DNA of 64,000 nucleotides from an uncultured Bacteroidota bacterium (GCA_902774845.1 CACYJU010000003.1:1-64000); one strand, 5' to 3'; shown: positions 32,825 through 42,636, numbered from the stretch's first letter. Numbers and translations are program-made. Notes: a model not told the origin generated them from the letters alone.

Positions 32825-35800
32825 CTACTTGAAGGCGTTCTCGCTCAGACCTTTACCTTTGATACTAAGGTCGTTCATGTATGACGGAGTCTCTTTGCCG
32901 AGATACTTATCGACATACAGTTTGGCCAGATACTGTCCCAGCATGAAGCCGTGTCCACGCAAGCCGACGAGCAGACCCACTTCGGGATCGACAATATAGC
33001 GCGGCTCGGTGTACCAACCTGCCCACACAGCGTGGAAGCCTACCTCACGCAGGTTGGGTATCCACTCAGCGAACACCTCGGAGACTATCTCCAGGAACTC
33101 CTTGCTGTTGTATTTCAGGTTCTGGCGTGCCTCGAAGCTGTCGCAGTCGGGTGAAGCACAACCGATTATCTGACCTGTATGTGCAAACTGCTGTCCATAG
33201 ACGGCGCTGAAGCCTTTATAATGACGGCGGTCGATAATCATGTCGAGTGCGTCACCATTAACACCCATCATGGGTAGACGGCGGGTGATGAAGGCTTGGT
33301 GCTTCACGGGATAGAGACCGGTGTCGATGCCGAGCATGTCGGTGAAACGTTCTGCGCCCCAACCCATAGCGTTGACGAAGTGGGCTGCGGTGAACTCGAT
33401 ATAGTCGCCTTTATGAGCGCGTACAAGAGCTTTGAATTTCTCACCACAACGCTCAACATGGAGCAACTCGCAGTCTTCGAACACACGTCCGCCGAGGTTT
33501 GTACCGATACCGCGGATGTAGTCGATGACCTTACCCGGAGTTGCCTGCCAGCAGTCGCGTGTCATAAGAGCATGGCTGTAGGTGGTGCGCTCGGTGTCCC
33601 ACAACGGCGAAATCTCTTTCTTGAAGTCTTTGCGCTCAACCATGTAGGCATCACTCCAAGCGCGCGAGGCATCGAGAGACTTGTAAGTCGCCTCGTCGTG
33701 CACGAGGTTTACATAGCGTGTGGGCTTGTAGTTGATATTGTGCACCTGCTGGATGGACTTGAAGATCTCGTGGTTGTGGGTGGCAATGTCGGCAATGTCG
33801 GGATTGGAGAATGCCGGACGGCCGCCGCCGATGTTACGCCAGGAGGCTCCGCGACTGTAGTTCACCAGGACGGGTTTCTTGCCAGCTTCGGCAAAATAAC
33901 GGAACAGGCCGCTACCTGCAATACCGCCACCGGCGATGAACACCTCTACCTCTTCGCGCTTCACGTCGTTGGCCTTCGGGAACACATACACCTCTTTGGC
34001 TTTCTCGTTATAGACGTCACCGAGGGTCACCTGGCTTGCCAACGGCGCGCGCGGTGTGGCGTCGCCAACCACTTCGATGCCGTGGGCGCGCAGTATCTGA
34101 CGTGCGCGCGGTATGCAACGCTTTCCGCGGCAGGGACCCATCCCAAGACGTGTGATATGCTTGATTTCATCAACCGAGATATACTTGCGGTCGCCGATGG
34201 CAGCCAACAGGTCTTCTATTGAGACGTCCTCGCAATGGCAGACGTAGGTCTCGCCGTCAACCGGCTGCACGGGTTTCATCTGCAGCGGTTCCGGATAACG
34301 CTCCTTCAGGATGAATCCCTTCACTTCGGTCATCGCCTCGCCGACGATGTCGTTGGTCTTCACTCGGGCGATATTGGTCTTGTTGTCTTTCTTCTGTATC
34401 TTCTCTATCACGCCCTCGCCGAGTTTCTTGCCGTTGTTATCGACCAGATAGACCTCTGCACCTTCGTTGGCCTCGTATTCGAACGGCAGGAAGCACACCT
34501 GCTTCAACAGGTCGTAACCGAAGATGGCCAATCCCGGACACTTGGCGACACACTGCATACATCCGATGCACTTATCGTAGTTGACCGTGGGAGTCGATGA
34601 TGTGGTGGGTTTGGTGATGGCACCCTGCGGACAAGAGAACGAGCAGGGGTTGCAGGCGAAGCCGTACAGACAGTCGGTCTGCACGAACGGCTTTGCCATC
34701 ATGCGTTCCTTTGTGGGCAGGTTGGGTTTCTCGAGTATGCGGACAGGTCGCTGCTGGGAGTCGATATACTGACGCGACACTTCGAGATACTCCTCGTAGT
34801 TGATACGCATTCCGAGATTCTGTGCCACTTCGTAGGCTGCCTGCTTGCCTCGCAGCACGGCGCTGGTGCCTTCGCCGATTCGGACAGCATCGCCCACACC
34901 GTAGGTGTTGAGGCCGAAGACCGACTTGCCTTTGGTCAGTATCTGGTCGTCGGGCACAAGACCTGTGCAGATGTTTATTATGTCGATGTCGTCTATCACC
35001 TGTTCTGTACCAGCGATAGCCTTGAAGTTCTCACATTTGGCGATAACAGCACCCGTGACACCCGTGCGGTCGGCATTAGGAATGGCGCGCACAAGCGTGT
35101 AGCCAGTCATGATGGGTATTCCGAGACGGCGCACACGGTTGGCCTGCACGGGGAAACCGCCCTCGTGCGGCATAGCCTCGATGATGGCTTTGATGGTGGC
35201 GCCTGCCTGCATGCCCTGATAGGAGGTCAGGTAGCCGATGTTGCCGGCTCCGACGGTCAGCACTCGCTTGCCGAGCAGGGTGTGTTCCTGATTCATCATC
35301 TTCTGGAATACGGCGGCGGTATAAACACCCGGAACGTCGTCGTTCTCAAACGACGGCATGAAGGGCACCGCTCCAGTGGCCACCACCAAATGCTGTGCAT
35401 CAACGTAGCCGATTTCCTGTGTCTCGATATTCTTTATTGCTATACGTTTGCCTTCAAGCAAATCCCAAACGGTGTTGTTGAGCAGTATGCCGTCGTGGTT
35501 GTCACCGGCGAGGGTCTTGGCGATGTCGAATCCTCGCATGCCGCCGAACTTCTTCTCTTTCTCGAAGAAGAAGAACTGGTGGGTCTGCATGTTGAACTGA
35601 CCGCCTATCTTGCCGTTATTATCTATGACGAGATTGTCGATGCCCAGTTCGTTGAGTTTCTCGCGGCAGGCCAGACCTGCAGGGCCGGCACCTATGATGG
35701 CCACAGTGGTCTTGTATATCTTCACCTCGCGCTGCGGGTTCTCGCCGACGGCGGGCTGGTAGTCTTTCGAAAGCTCACATACCTCGTGCACATCGTCAAC

Positions 35801-36049
35801 CTTGGTGATGCAGATACGGCGGATTTTGCCATCAACCAGCATCTCGCAGGCACCGCATTTGCCGATGCCGCATTCAAGGCTGCGGTTGCGTCCGGCCAAA
35901 CTGTGGCTGTGCACCGGGAATCCGGCCTGATGGAGTGCAGCTGCGATGGTGTAGCCTTTGTGTCCTTTTACCTTCTGTCCGTTGTACAGAAATTCGACCA
36001 CCTCGCTCTGCGGGATGTCGAGAATCGGGTGTTGTTCAATGGGATACAT
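32825..36049 (-). CDS. Multi-cofactor FAD oxidoreductase fusion (HcnABC/sarcosine-oxidase-like)
   Basis: 1074 residues combining what is usually three or four subunits. ~14-95: [2Fe-2S] ferredoxin-like domain (LECGIGKCGACEMLVDGKIRRIC). ~113-440: pyridine-nucleotide-disulfide-type FAD/NAD domain (VAIIGAGPAGLACREKL). ~475-545: two [4Fe-4S] sets (CLYGFACNPCSFSCP; CIGCMQCVAKCP). ~625-690: BFD-like [2Fe-2S] domain (YVCHCEDVS...GPCRGKRC). ~725-1050: D-amino-acid-oxidase fold (VEVFIAGGGIAGSGLFRYF). The order resembles HcnA-HcnB-HcnC or proline/hydroxyproline dehydrogenase complexes, so it probably oxidises an amine or imino acid and passes electrons through Fe-S centres. The substrate is unknown. 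It sits 42 nt after the NfnAB-like gene, a plausible electron partner. Confidence 0.85.
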   Translation of the reverse strand: MYPIEQHPILDIPQSEVVEFLYNGQKVKGHKGYTIAAALHQAGFPVHSHSLAGRNRSLECGIGKCGACEMLVDGKIRRICITKVDDVHEVCELSKDYQPAVGENPQREVKIYKTTVAIIGAGPAGLACREKLNELGIDNLVIDNNGKIGGQFNMQTHQFFFFEKEKKFGGMRGFDIAKTLAGDNHDGILLNNTVWDLLEGKRIAIKNIETQEIGYVDAQHLVVATGAVPFMPSFENDDVPGVYTAAVFQKMMNQEHTLLGKRVLTVGAGNIGYLTSYQGMQAGATIKAIIEAMPHEGGFPVQANRVRRLGIPIMTGYTLVRAIPNADRTGVTGAVIAKCENFKAIAGTEQVIDDIDIINICTGLVPDDQILTKGKSVFGLNTYGVGDAVRIGEGTSAVLRGKQAAYEVAQNLGMRINYEEYLEVSRQYIDSQQRPVRILEKPNLPTKERMMAKPFVQTDCLYGFACNPCSFSCPQGAITKPTTSSTPTVNYDKCIGCMQCVAKCPGLAIFGYDLLKQVCFLPFEYEANEGAEVYLVDNNGKKLGEGVIEKIQKKDNKTNIARVKTNDIVGEAMTEVKGFILKERYPEPLQMKPVQPVDGETYVCHCEDVSIEDLLAAIGDRKYISVDEIKHITRLGMGPCRGKRCIPRARQILRAHGIEVVGDATPRAPLASQVTLGDVYNEKAKEVYVFPKANDVKREEVEVFIAGGGIAGSGLFRYFAEAGKKPVLVNYSRGASWRNIGGGRPAFSNPDIADIATHNHEIFKSIQQVHNINYKPTRYVNLVHDEATYKSLDASRAWSDAYMVERKDFKKEISPLWDTERTTYSHALMTRDCWQATPGKVIDYIRGIGTNLGGRVFEDCELLHVERCGEKFKALVRAHKGDYIEFTAAHFVNAMGWGAERFTDMLGIDTGLYPVKHQAFITRRLPMMGVNGDALDMIIDRRHYKGFSAVYGQQFAHTGQIIGCASPDCDSFEARQNLKYNSKEFLEIVSEVFAEWIPNLREVGFHAVWAGWYTEPRYIVDPEVGLLVGLRGHGFMLGQYLAKLYVDKYLGKETPSYMNDLSIKGKGLSENAFK

Positions 36050-36091
36050 TGTGTGAAATATTTAGTTGTGTGGATTAATCGTGTTTTTATT

Positions 36092-38371
36092 TCAATTCTT
36101 TTTCAGGTATTCGTCGATTGCTTGTGCTGCCGTTCTTCCAGCACCCATGGCGAGGATTACCGTTGCGGCACCACTTACGGCGTCGCCGCCGGCGAAGACC
36201 CCCTTGCGGCTTGTAGCACCATGCTCGTCGGCGATAAGGCCACCCCAGCTTTCGGCATCAAGCCCTTTGGTGGTTGACTTGATAAGCGGGTTGGGGCTTG
36301 TACCCAACGACATCACCACGGTGTCGGTCTCCAACAGGAACTCCGAGTCGGGAATGACGCTGAATTTGCGGCGTCCGCTCTCGTCTGGCTCTCCCATCTC
36401 CATGCGCACACATTTCATTCCCGACACATAGCCTCGCTCGTCGCCGACAATCTCGGTGGGGTTGGTTTGGAAGGCGAACACTATGCCTTCCTGCATGGCG
36501 TGGTGTATCTCCTCGCGGCGGGCGGGCATATCCTGCTCGCTGCGACGGTAAACCACCGTCACTTCGCTGCCCAATCGGCGTGCGGTGCGTGCGGCGTCCA
36601 TCGCCACGTTGCCACCTCCGATGACTGCCACCTTCTTTCCGAGAAAGATTGGCGTGGCGTACTCCTCGTCGTAGCCGTGCATCAGGTTGGCTCGGGTCAG
36701 CAGTTCGTTGGCGGAGATGACGCCTACCAGCGTCTCGCCTGGTATGTTCATGAATTTCGGCAATCCGGCGCCGCTGGCGATATAGACAGCCGAGTAGCCG
36801 TGTTTCTCAAAAAGTTCGTCGATAGTGACGGTGCGGCCAATGATGACGTTGGTCTTTATCTCCACACCGAGACGACGCAGGTTCTCTATCTCAGGTTCCA
36901 CTACCTTCTGTTTCGGCAGACGGAACTCAGGGATGCCGTAAACCAGCACACCGCCGGCATGATGCAACGCCTCGAAGATGGTCACCTTGTAACCCATCTT
37001 CACGAGGTCGCCAGCACAGGTGAGACCCGAAGGGCCGCTTCCGATGACGGCAACCCGCTTGCCATTGGTCGGACTTGTCGGACTCGTCGGACTTGTCGGA
37101 CATTCTCCATGCTCGCGTTTCCAGTCGGCCACGAAGCGCTCCAACGCTCCTATCGCTATAGGCTCGCCTTTGCGACCAAGTATGCAGGCTCCCTCGCATT
37201 GGGTCTCCTGCGGGCAGACGCGTCCACAGACGGCAGGCAGGGCCGAGTCGTTGGCGATGATGTCGGCCGCTTCGGCAAACTGCCGGTTGGCCACCGCCTG
37301 TATGAATTCCGGGATATGAATTCTCACCGGGCATTGCCCCACACACATAGGCTTCTTGCAGTTGATGCAGCGTTTGGCTTCTGCCATTGCCTGTTCCTCT
37401 GTAAGAACCTTGGTCACCTCCTCGAAGTTATGTATGCGCTGCAGGGGATCCTGCTCGGCTGGGCGCTGACGCTTCGACGGACGTCCGTCCTCGTTCTCGG
37501 TCATCGCCGCATCCACAGCTGCCGCCAGATTGCACGAATGGTTCTTGTCGGCCGTCGCTATGGGGTATTTCTTGGCGTCGGGCTTGGCGAGACGGCGCAT
37601 CGCCTCGTCGAAATCGACCTCATGACCGTCAAACTCGGGTCCGTCAACGCAGGTGAACTTCACCTTACCGCCTACCGTCACACGGCAGGCTCCGCACATA
37701 CCTGTGCCGTCGACCATCATCGAGTTGAGGCTCACGATGGTCTTCAAGCCGTACTGCTTCGTCATGAGCGACGTGAACTTCATCATCGGAAGCGGGCCGA
37801 TGGCGACACACTCCGAGTACTTCTCACCTGCTTCCATCAGATGCTTTATCTTCTCGGTCACCAGCCCTTTCTCGCCGTAGGAGCCGTCGTCAGTCATGAG
37901 ATAGAGATGGTCGCACACCTGACGCATCTCGTCCTCGAAAAAGAGCAGCTCTTTATTGCGGGCACCGATGATGACGTCGCATGCGATTCCGTTCTCGTGA
38001 CACCACTTCGCCTGCGGATAGATGGGAGCGGTGCCCACACCACCTGCAACGAAAAGCACACGGGTGTGCTCGTTGTGGTCGGCTATCAGCTCGCTTGCCC
38101 GGCCGAGGGGGCCGACGATGGTGAAGATAGTGTCGCCCTCGTTCATCAGCGAAAGCTGGCGGGTAGAGTCGCCGACAACTTGATAGACAATCGTCACGGC
38201 GTTGCGCTGGCGGTCGATGTCGCATATCGTGAGCGGCACACGCTCGCCTTTGGCGTCGGGAATCACTATCACGAACTGTCCGGGAAGGCCCGATGAGGCG
38301 ATCCAGGAAGTCTCAATGTCCATCAGGAAGATGTCGGAAGTCAGCTGCTTTTTTCGGAGAATTTGATACAT
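36092..38371 (-). CDS. NfnAB-like fusion: ferredoxin-NADP reductase subunit + glutamate-synthase-like flavoprotein
   Basis: 759 residues. The N-terminal ~290 are a DHODB/NfnA-type FAD- and NAD-binding domain (PGQFVIVIPD, FVAGGVGTAPIYPQ) with a [2Fe-2S] site (GMCGACRVTVGGKVKFTC). After a linker (~295-335) comes a GltD/NfnB module with two Fe-S cysteine groups (CINCKKPMCVGQCP; VCGRVCPQETQCEGAC) and two Rossmann motifs (VAVIGSGPSGLTCAGDL; VAVIGGGNVAMDAARTAR). Such fusions are common in Bacteroidales and are thought to work as NADH-dependent ferredoxin:NADP+ oxidoreductase. An inserted (SPT)n loop before the Rossmann motif is coded by 9-nt DNA repeats at 37068-37101. Probably in one operon with the gene downstream. 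Confidence 0.9.
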   Translation of the reverse strand: MYQILRKKQLTSDIFLMDIETSWIASSGLPGQFVIVIPDAKGERVPLTICDIDRQRNAVTIVYQVVGDSTRQLSLMNEGDTIFTIVGPLGRASELIADHNEHTRVLFVAGGVGTAPIYPQAKWCHENGIACDVIIGARNKELLFFEDEMRQVCDHLYLMTDDGSYGEKGLVTEKIKHLMEAGEKYSECVAIGPLPMMKFTSLMTKQYGLKTIVSLNSMMVDGTGMCGACRVTVGGKVKFTCVDGPEFDGHEVDFDEAMRRLAKPDAKKYPIATADKNHSCNLAAAVDAAMTENEDGRPSKRQRPAEQDPLQRIHNFEEVTKVLTEEQAMAEAKRCINCKKPMCVGQCPVRIHIPEFIQAVANRQFAEAADIIANDSALPAVCGRVCPQETQCEGACILGRKGEPIAIGALERFVADWKREHGECPTSPTSPTSPTNGKRVAVIGSGPSGLTCAGDLVKMGYKVTIFEALHHAGGVLVYGIPEFRLPKQKVVEPEIENLRRLGVEIKTNVIIGRTVTIDELFEKHGYSAVYIASGAGLPKFMNIPGETLVGVISANELLTRANLMHGYDEEYATPIFLGKKVAVIGGGNVAMDAARTARRLGSEVTVVYRRSEQDMPARREEIHHAMQEGIVFAFQTNPTEIVGDERGYVSGMKCVRMEMGEPDESGRRKFSVIPDSEFLLETDTVVMSLGTSPNPLIKSTTKGLDAESWGGLIADEHGATSRKGVFAGGDAVSGAATVILAMGAGRTAAQAIDEYLKKN
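37068..37101. repeat. 9-nt tandem repeat inside the NfnAB-like gene
   Basis: Four units of GTCGGACTT/GTCGGACTC, translated on the minus strand as SPTSPTSPT. The same DNA unit occurs in ftsK near 27311. Confidence 0.85.
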
Positions 38372-38432
38372 CTGTTTGAATTCGTTAGTTTGTAAACGCG
38401 TTAGTTACTCACGCATTCAGGCATTCAAGCTA

Positions 38433-39812
38433 TTACGCAATCCCTTCGCTCATTTGGGCAAAATTCTCGTAGAAGTAGGGGATGGTTTCGATGCCGTTGA
38501 AGAACTGCTCGAGCGGGTAGTTCTCGTTGGGAGCGTGGATGTCGTCGCTACCCAAGCCGAAGCCCATCAGTATGCTCTTGATGCCCAATATCTTCTCGAA
38601 GCCGGCCACGATAGGAATCGATCCGCCGCTGCGAGTCGGGATGGGACGCTTGCCATAGACGGTCTCCATCGCCTTCTCGGCTGCCTTGTAGGCAGCGAGG
38701 TCGAGCGGAGCCACGTATGCGGCGCCACCGTGACAAGGAGTCACCTTCACGGTCACATAGTCGGGGGCAGCCGCCTCGAAGTAGTCTTTGAACATCTTGC
38801 TTATCTTCTCGTAATCCTGGTTGGCCACCAGTCGGGTCGAAATCTTGGCGTGAGCCTTGCTGGGCAGCACGGTCTTCGAACCCTCGCCGGTATGACCGCC
38901 CCAGATGCCGCACACGTCGAGGCAAGGACGTATGCCGGTACGCTCTTTCGTAGAGTAGCCTTTCTCGCCGCGAACCTCCTTGATGTCGAGCTCTTTCTTG
39001 TATTTCTCCAAGTCGAAGGGTGCCTGTGCCATAAGGGCTCGCTCTTCGTCGCTTATGACCAGCACGTCGTCGTAGAAGCCCGGGATGGTGATATGGCCGT
39101 CCTCGTCGTGCAGATCGGCAATCATCTTGCAGAGCACATTGATGGGGTTGGCCACCGCACCGCCGTAGATGCCGCTGTGCAGGTCGTGGTTGGCGCCGGT
39201 CACCTCCACCTCCCAGTAGCAGAGGCCGCGCAAGCCGCTGGTGATGCTCGGCACATCGCGTGCAATCATGCTCGTGTCGCACACCAGTATGATGTCGGCC
39301 TTGAGGAGGGTTTTGTTCTTCTCGCAGAACCCGTAGAGGCTGCCGCTGCCGATCTCCTCCTCGCCTTCGAGCATGAACTTCACGTTGCAAGGCAGCTGGT
39401 TGGTCTTCACCATGAACTCGAAGGCCTTAGCCTGCATGAAGCTCTGACCCTTGTCGTCGTCGGCGCCGCGAGCCCAGATCTTGCCGTCTTTCACGACGGG
39501 CTCGAAGGGGTCGGTACGCCAGAGGTCGAGCGGAGCCACCGGCATCACGTCGTAGTGGCCGTAAACCAGCACGGTGGGCTTCGACGGGTCGATAGTCTTC
39601 TCACCATAAACAACAGGGTTGCCGTCGGTGGGCATCACCTCGGCCTTGTCGACGCCAGCGGCCAGCAGGAATTCCTTCCATTTGTTGGCGCAGCGCACCA
39701 TATCCTCCTTATGCTCGCTCTCGGCAGAGATGGAGGGAATGCGGATAAGTTCAAACAGTTCGTTCAAGAAGCGCTCCTTGTTGGCTTCGATGTAATTCTT
39801 CAAGTCTTTCAT
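38433..39812 (-). CDS. M20-family dipeptidase
   Basis: 459 residues, full length for the family and without a signal peptide. Zinc-binding motifs are VLVYGHYDVMP (His and Asp region), ARGADDDKGQ and LEGEEEIGSGSL, with further ligands downstream (CDTSM; GFGLGSDDIHAPNE). M20 dipeptidases of this type cleave small peptides in the cytosol. The gene precedes the NfnAB-like gene by ~60 nt of 8-nt-type repeat sequence and could belong to the same unit. A possible -7 box TATATTTG (39848-39855, minus strand) lies upstream, without a convincing -33. Confidence 0.93.
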   Translation of the reverse strand: MKDLKNYIEANKERFLNELFELIRIPSISAESEHKEDMVRCANKWKEFLLAAGVDKAEVMPTDGNPVVYGEKTIDPSKPTVLVYGHYDVMPVAPLDLWRTDPFEPVVKDGKIWARGADDDKGQSFMQAKAFEFMVKTNQLPCNVKFMLEGEEEIGSGSLYGFCEKNKTLLKADIILVCDTSMIARDVPSITSGLRGLCYWEVEVTGANHDLHSGIYGGAVANPINVLCKMIADLHDEDGHITIPGFYDDVLVISDEERALMAQAPFDLEKYKKELDIKEVRGEKGYSTKERTGIRPCLDVCGIWGGHTGEGSKTVLPSKAHAKISTRLVANQDYEKISKMFKDYFEAAAPDYVTVKVTPCHGGAAYVAPLDLAAYKAAEKAMETVYGKRPIPTRSGGSIPIVAGFEKILGIKSILMGFGLGSDDIHAPNENYPLEQFFNGIETIPYFYENFAQMSEGIA

Positions 39813-40211
39813 ATTGTTATGTGTTATTGTTAACGATTAGAAGACCGCAAATATACAAATATTTTTTGAATTTCGCTTCGAATGGGGAAGAAAATAAATT
39901 AGTTTCTGGTCAAATGGTTGGTAGATTGACCAGCGATGGGTTGGTGAAGAAAGAAACCTGAGAAGAAGATGGGAGGAATCAGGGAGGTAGATGGGAGGTA
40001 CAACCGAAGAAATACGTTTGTAATTCGGCTGAAATTCGGGCTTATGACGGAGGAGATTATTTTATCTGCTTATTGCCAGATGATTATAAATGATATAAAT
40101 TGGCGCAGTATAAAATAGGAGAATCATTGGTGAAGTGTCGCGGTATTAGGTATCAGAAATGCGGAAAAACTTGCAGATTTTGGGGATTATTTTTGATGGT
40201 TTAAGGGTTTA
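39813..40211. other. Intergenic interval
   Basis: No gene seen. It contains an 11-nt array (39966-40001: AGATGGGAGGA, ATCAGGGAGGT, AGATGGGAGGT) close in sequence to the one at 3301-3340. Confidence 0.6.
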
Positions 40212-40397
40212 TCACTTTACGGTATCTACAACTTCGGGAAGGGGCGGTTCTGGTGGGGTTGCCTTGTGGGGTTTTACCGCTATATATATAATGAGAGCGA
40301 CGGCGGCAAGCATGCAAGGAGTCACCCCAAGATAAAGGAGGTATACCCAGATGGACTTCTTGTCGCTGTATTTCGGCTTTTTATCACTCTTTTCCAT
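40212..40397 (-). CDS. Small single-pass membrane protein
   Basis: 61 residues from the ATG at 40397 (MEKSDKKPKYSDKKSIWVY). A basic N-terminus, one transmembrane helix (~18-40, LLYLGVTPCMLAAVALIIYIAV) and a Pro/Glu-rich tail (ATPPEPPLPEVVDTVK) suggest an inner-membrane protein with its tail outside. Unrecognised family. A TATCTTTG -7 box lies 10 nt upstream of the start, supporting real expression and an almost leaderless mRNA. Confidence 0.6.
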   Translation of the reverse strand: MEKSDKKPKYSDKKSIWVYLLYLGVTPCMLAAVALIIYIAVKPHKATPPEPPLPEVVDTVK

Positions 40398-40406
40398 ATC
40401 GAGATG

Positions 40407-40435
40407 CAAAGATAGGAAACTTTTTTGTATCTTTG
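40407..40435. promoter_or_regulatory. Back-to-back -7 boxes of divergent genes
   Basis: TATCTTTG on the minus strand (40407-40414) serves the small membrane protein; TATCTTTG on the plus strand (40428-40435) serves dsbD. They are only 13 nt apart, so the two -33 regions overlap the opposite promoter. Confidence 0.6.
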
Positions 40436-40482
40436 CACTTCATAAAATCACTTTAACTAAAAAACAAGGGAGAACGAAATAT

Positions 40483-42567
40483 ATGACCAAACGTTTATTC
40501 TCATTACTCACAGCCTTGATGCTGACCTTCATTGCGTCGGCACAGGTGCAGAACCCGGCTCATTGGAACTATAGCGTGAAAGAACTCTCTGCCGACGAGG
40601 TGGAGCTGCGTTTCACGGTGAAGATCGACGAGGGCTGGCATCTCTACTCTCAGAAATCCGATCCAAGCGGCCCCATTCCGATGGAGGTGACCTTTGACGA
40701 AAGCAAGGACTACAAGCGCATAGGCGGCGTGGTGGAACCCAAATACCATGAGGAGATGGACGACGTGTTCAAGGTGATGGTGCGTTCGTTCTCGGGCACC
40801 GCTGTGTTCCGCCAGAAGATCAAACGCCTTACCGACAAGCCCTTCAAGGTGACGGGATCGCTCTACTACCAGCTCTGCAACGAAGGCTCATGCATTGCCC
40901 CCGACGATGTGGCGTTCACCTTCAACGTGAAAGCCGGCGAAGTGGTAGCCGCCAGCGAGGAGACAACCGAAACTGTCGAAACCGACACCGCCAACGTGGA
41001 ACCCACGCCGATAGCATCCGACCAGTCGGAACAGCCAAACCTATCCGACAAAACGGAAGATTCCGACACCCCTGCCTCTTCAGACAAGAAATCCCCCTCT
41101 CTGTGGGGACTTTTCTTTGGTGCGTTGCTGGCAGGCATCGTGACGATGGTGACCCCCTGCGTATTCCCGATGATACCGATGACGGTGAACTTCTTCATGC
41201 ACAGCAGCGAGAACAAGCGTAAGAACCGTCGCCAAGTATGGGTGTTCGGGCTCTCGATTATATTCATATTCACCGTCCTCGGTGCCATACTGTCGCTCTT
41301 CTTCGGTCCCGAAGTGCTGAACCTTATCGGCACACACGGAATACCGAACCTGATATTCTTCGCCATCTTCATCACCTTCGCCCTCTCGTTCTTCGGTCTC
41401 TTCGAAATAAAGATGCCCGAGAAGTGGGTGAACAAGTCGGACGCACAAGCCGACAAAGGTGGGTTCATGGCTCCGTTCTTTATCGCACTGACTACGGTGC
41501 TGGTGTCGTTCAGCTGCACCGGTCCCATCATCGGAGCCGCATTGATAGAGTTCTCGACCTCCACGACCAACAGATGGGTGTCGCTCATCTCGATGTTGGG
41601 ATTCGGGTTGGGCTTCGCGCTTCCTTTCACACTTTTGGCTATGTTCCCGTCGATGCTGAAGAACATGAAGTCGGGCAGCTGGCTCAACTCGGTGAAGATT
41701 GTGTTCGCCTTCCTGGAGCTGGCCTTCGGACTGAAATTCCTCCAGATGGCCGACCTCTACTGGGGTTGGGGACTTCTGGACAGAGATATATACCTTGCCA
41801 TCTGGATCGTCATCTTCGCCCTGATGGGCGTCTACCTGCTCGGTAAGATAAAATTCAAAGGCGACGACGACGTACAACATATCGGTGTGATACGACTGTT
41901 CCTCTCCATCGCCACCTTCACCTTCGTAGTCTATATGATACCAGGCCTGTGGGGAGCCCCGCTCAACGCCATCTCAGGTTTCCTGCCTCCGATGGACACG
42001 CAGGACTTCAACATCGAGCGCATCGTGGTGGAGAACCAGCAAGCATCAGTCGGTGGCGAGCAGACGGTAGTCTACGGGTCGAAACTTCCTGCCGACCGCA
42101 AATATGCAGACAAGCTGCACATGCCCACCGGCTTCGAGGGATTCTATGACCTGGACGAGGCGAAAGCCTACGCCAAAACCGTCGGCAAGCCAATCTTCAT
42201 CGACTTCACAGGACGCAACTGCGCCAACTGCCGCGAGATGGAGCAGTCGGCATGGAGCAAGCCCGAAGCCAAGAAACTGCTCAACGAGCGGTTCGTGATG
42301 TGTGCCCTCTATGCCGACATGAACGACATCACCCTGCCCGAAAACGAGTGGGTGACCGACGAGCACGGTCGAGTGATAAAGACCCTCGGAAGACGAAACC
42401 TCAACTATCAAATAAAGACCTTCAACCAGAACGCCCAGCCCTGTTATGTAGTGATCGACGCCGACGGAAAGGTGCTCTCGGACGGGGTGTTCGTCTACGA
42501 CCCCAAAGCAACGGCATCGACCAAAGCCGAAGGGTTTGTGAAGTTCCTGGAGAAAGCATTGGAATAG
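40483..42567 (+). CDS. dsbD: DsbD-family thiol:disulfide interchange protein
   Basis: 694 residues from the ATG at 40483; an upstream in-frame ATG at 40351 is rejected because it lies before the promoter. Signal peptide (MTKRLFSLLTALMLTFIASAQ), periplasmic N-terminal DsbD-alpha-like domain (~25-160), a Ser/Asp linker, an eight-helix DsbD-beta domain with the redox Cys pair (MVTPCVFPMIPMTVNFF and SFSCTGPIIGAALIEFS), then a C-terminal thioredoxin domain with CANC (FTGRNCANCREMEQ). It carries electrons from cytosolic thioredoxin to the periplasm. All three redox modules are intact. Confidence 0.93.
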   Translation: MTKRLFSLLTALMLTFIASAQVQNPAHWNYSVKELSADEVELRFTVKIDEGWHLYSQKSDPSGPIPMEVTFDESKDYKRIGGVVEPKYHEEMDDVFKVMVRSFSGTAVFRQKIKRLTDKPFKVTGSLYYQLCNEGSCIAPDDVAFTFNVKAGEVVAASEETTETVETDTANVEPTPIASDQSEQPNLSDKTEDSDTPASSDKKSPSLWGLFFGALLAGIVTMVTPCVFPMIPMTVNFFMHSSENKRKNRRQVWVFGLSIIFIFTVLGAILSLFFGPEVLNLIGTHGIPNLIFFAIFITFALSFFGLFEIKMPEKWVNKSDAQADKGGFMAPFFIALTTVLVSFSCTGPIIGAALIEFSTSTTNRWVSLISMLGFGLGFALPFTLLAMFPSMLKNMKSGSWLNSVKIVFAFLELAFGLKFLQMADLYWGWGLLDRDIYLAIWIVIFALMGVYLLGKIKFKGDDDVQHIGVIRLFLSIATFTFVVYMIPGLWGAPLNAISGFLPPMDTQDFNIERIVVENQQASVGGEQTVVYGSKLPADRKYADKLHMPTGFEGFYDLDEAKAYAKTVGKPIFIDFTGRNCANCREMEQSAWSKPEAKKLLNERFVMCALYADMNDITLPENEWVTDEHGRVIKTLGRRNLNYQIKTFNQNAQPCYVVIDADGKVLSDGVFVYDPKATASTKAEGFVKFLEKALE

Positions 42568-42636
42568 AAACCATCAGATCCACCTATATAGACCGATTCA
42601 ATTATCAATAACAAAATCTAAAAACAAAAAACTACT

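Noticed and set aside
36467..38296. A 609-codon open frame on the plus strand
   Set aside because: It lies antisense to the well-supported NfnAB-like gene; long antisense frames are common here because of the codon bias.
38376..39833. A 485-codon plus-strand frame
   Set aside because: Antisense to the M20 dipeptidase gene, with no domain resemblance.
40351..40482. Upstream ATG extension of DsbD
   Set aside because: It lies before the predicted -7 box and would put 44 unrelated residues ahead of the signal peptide.
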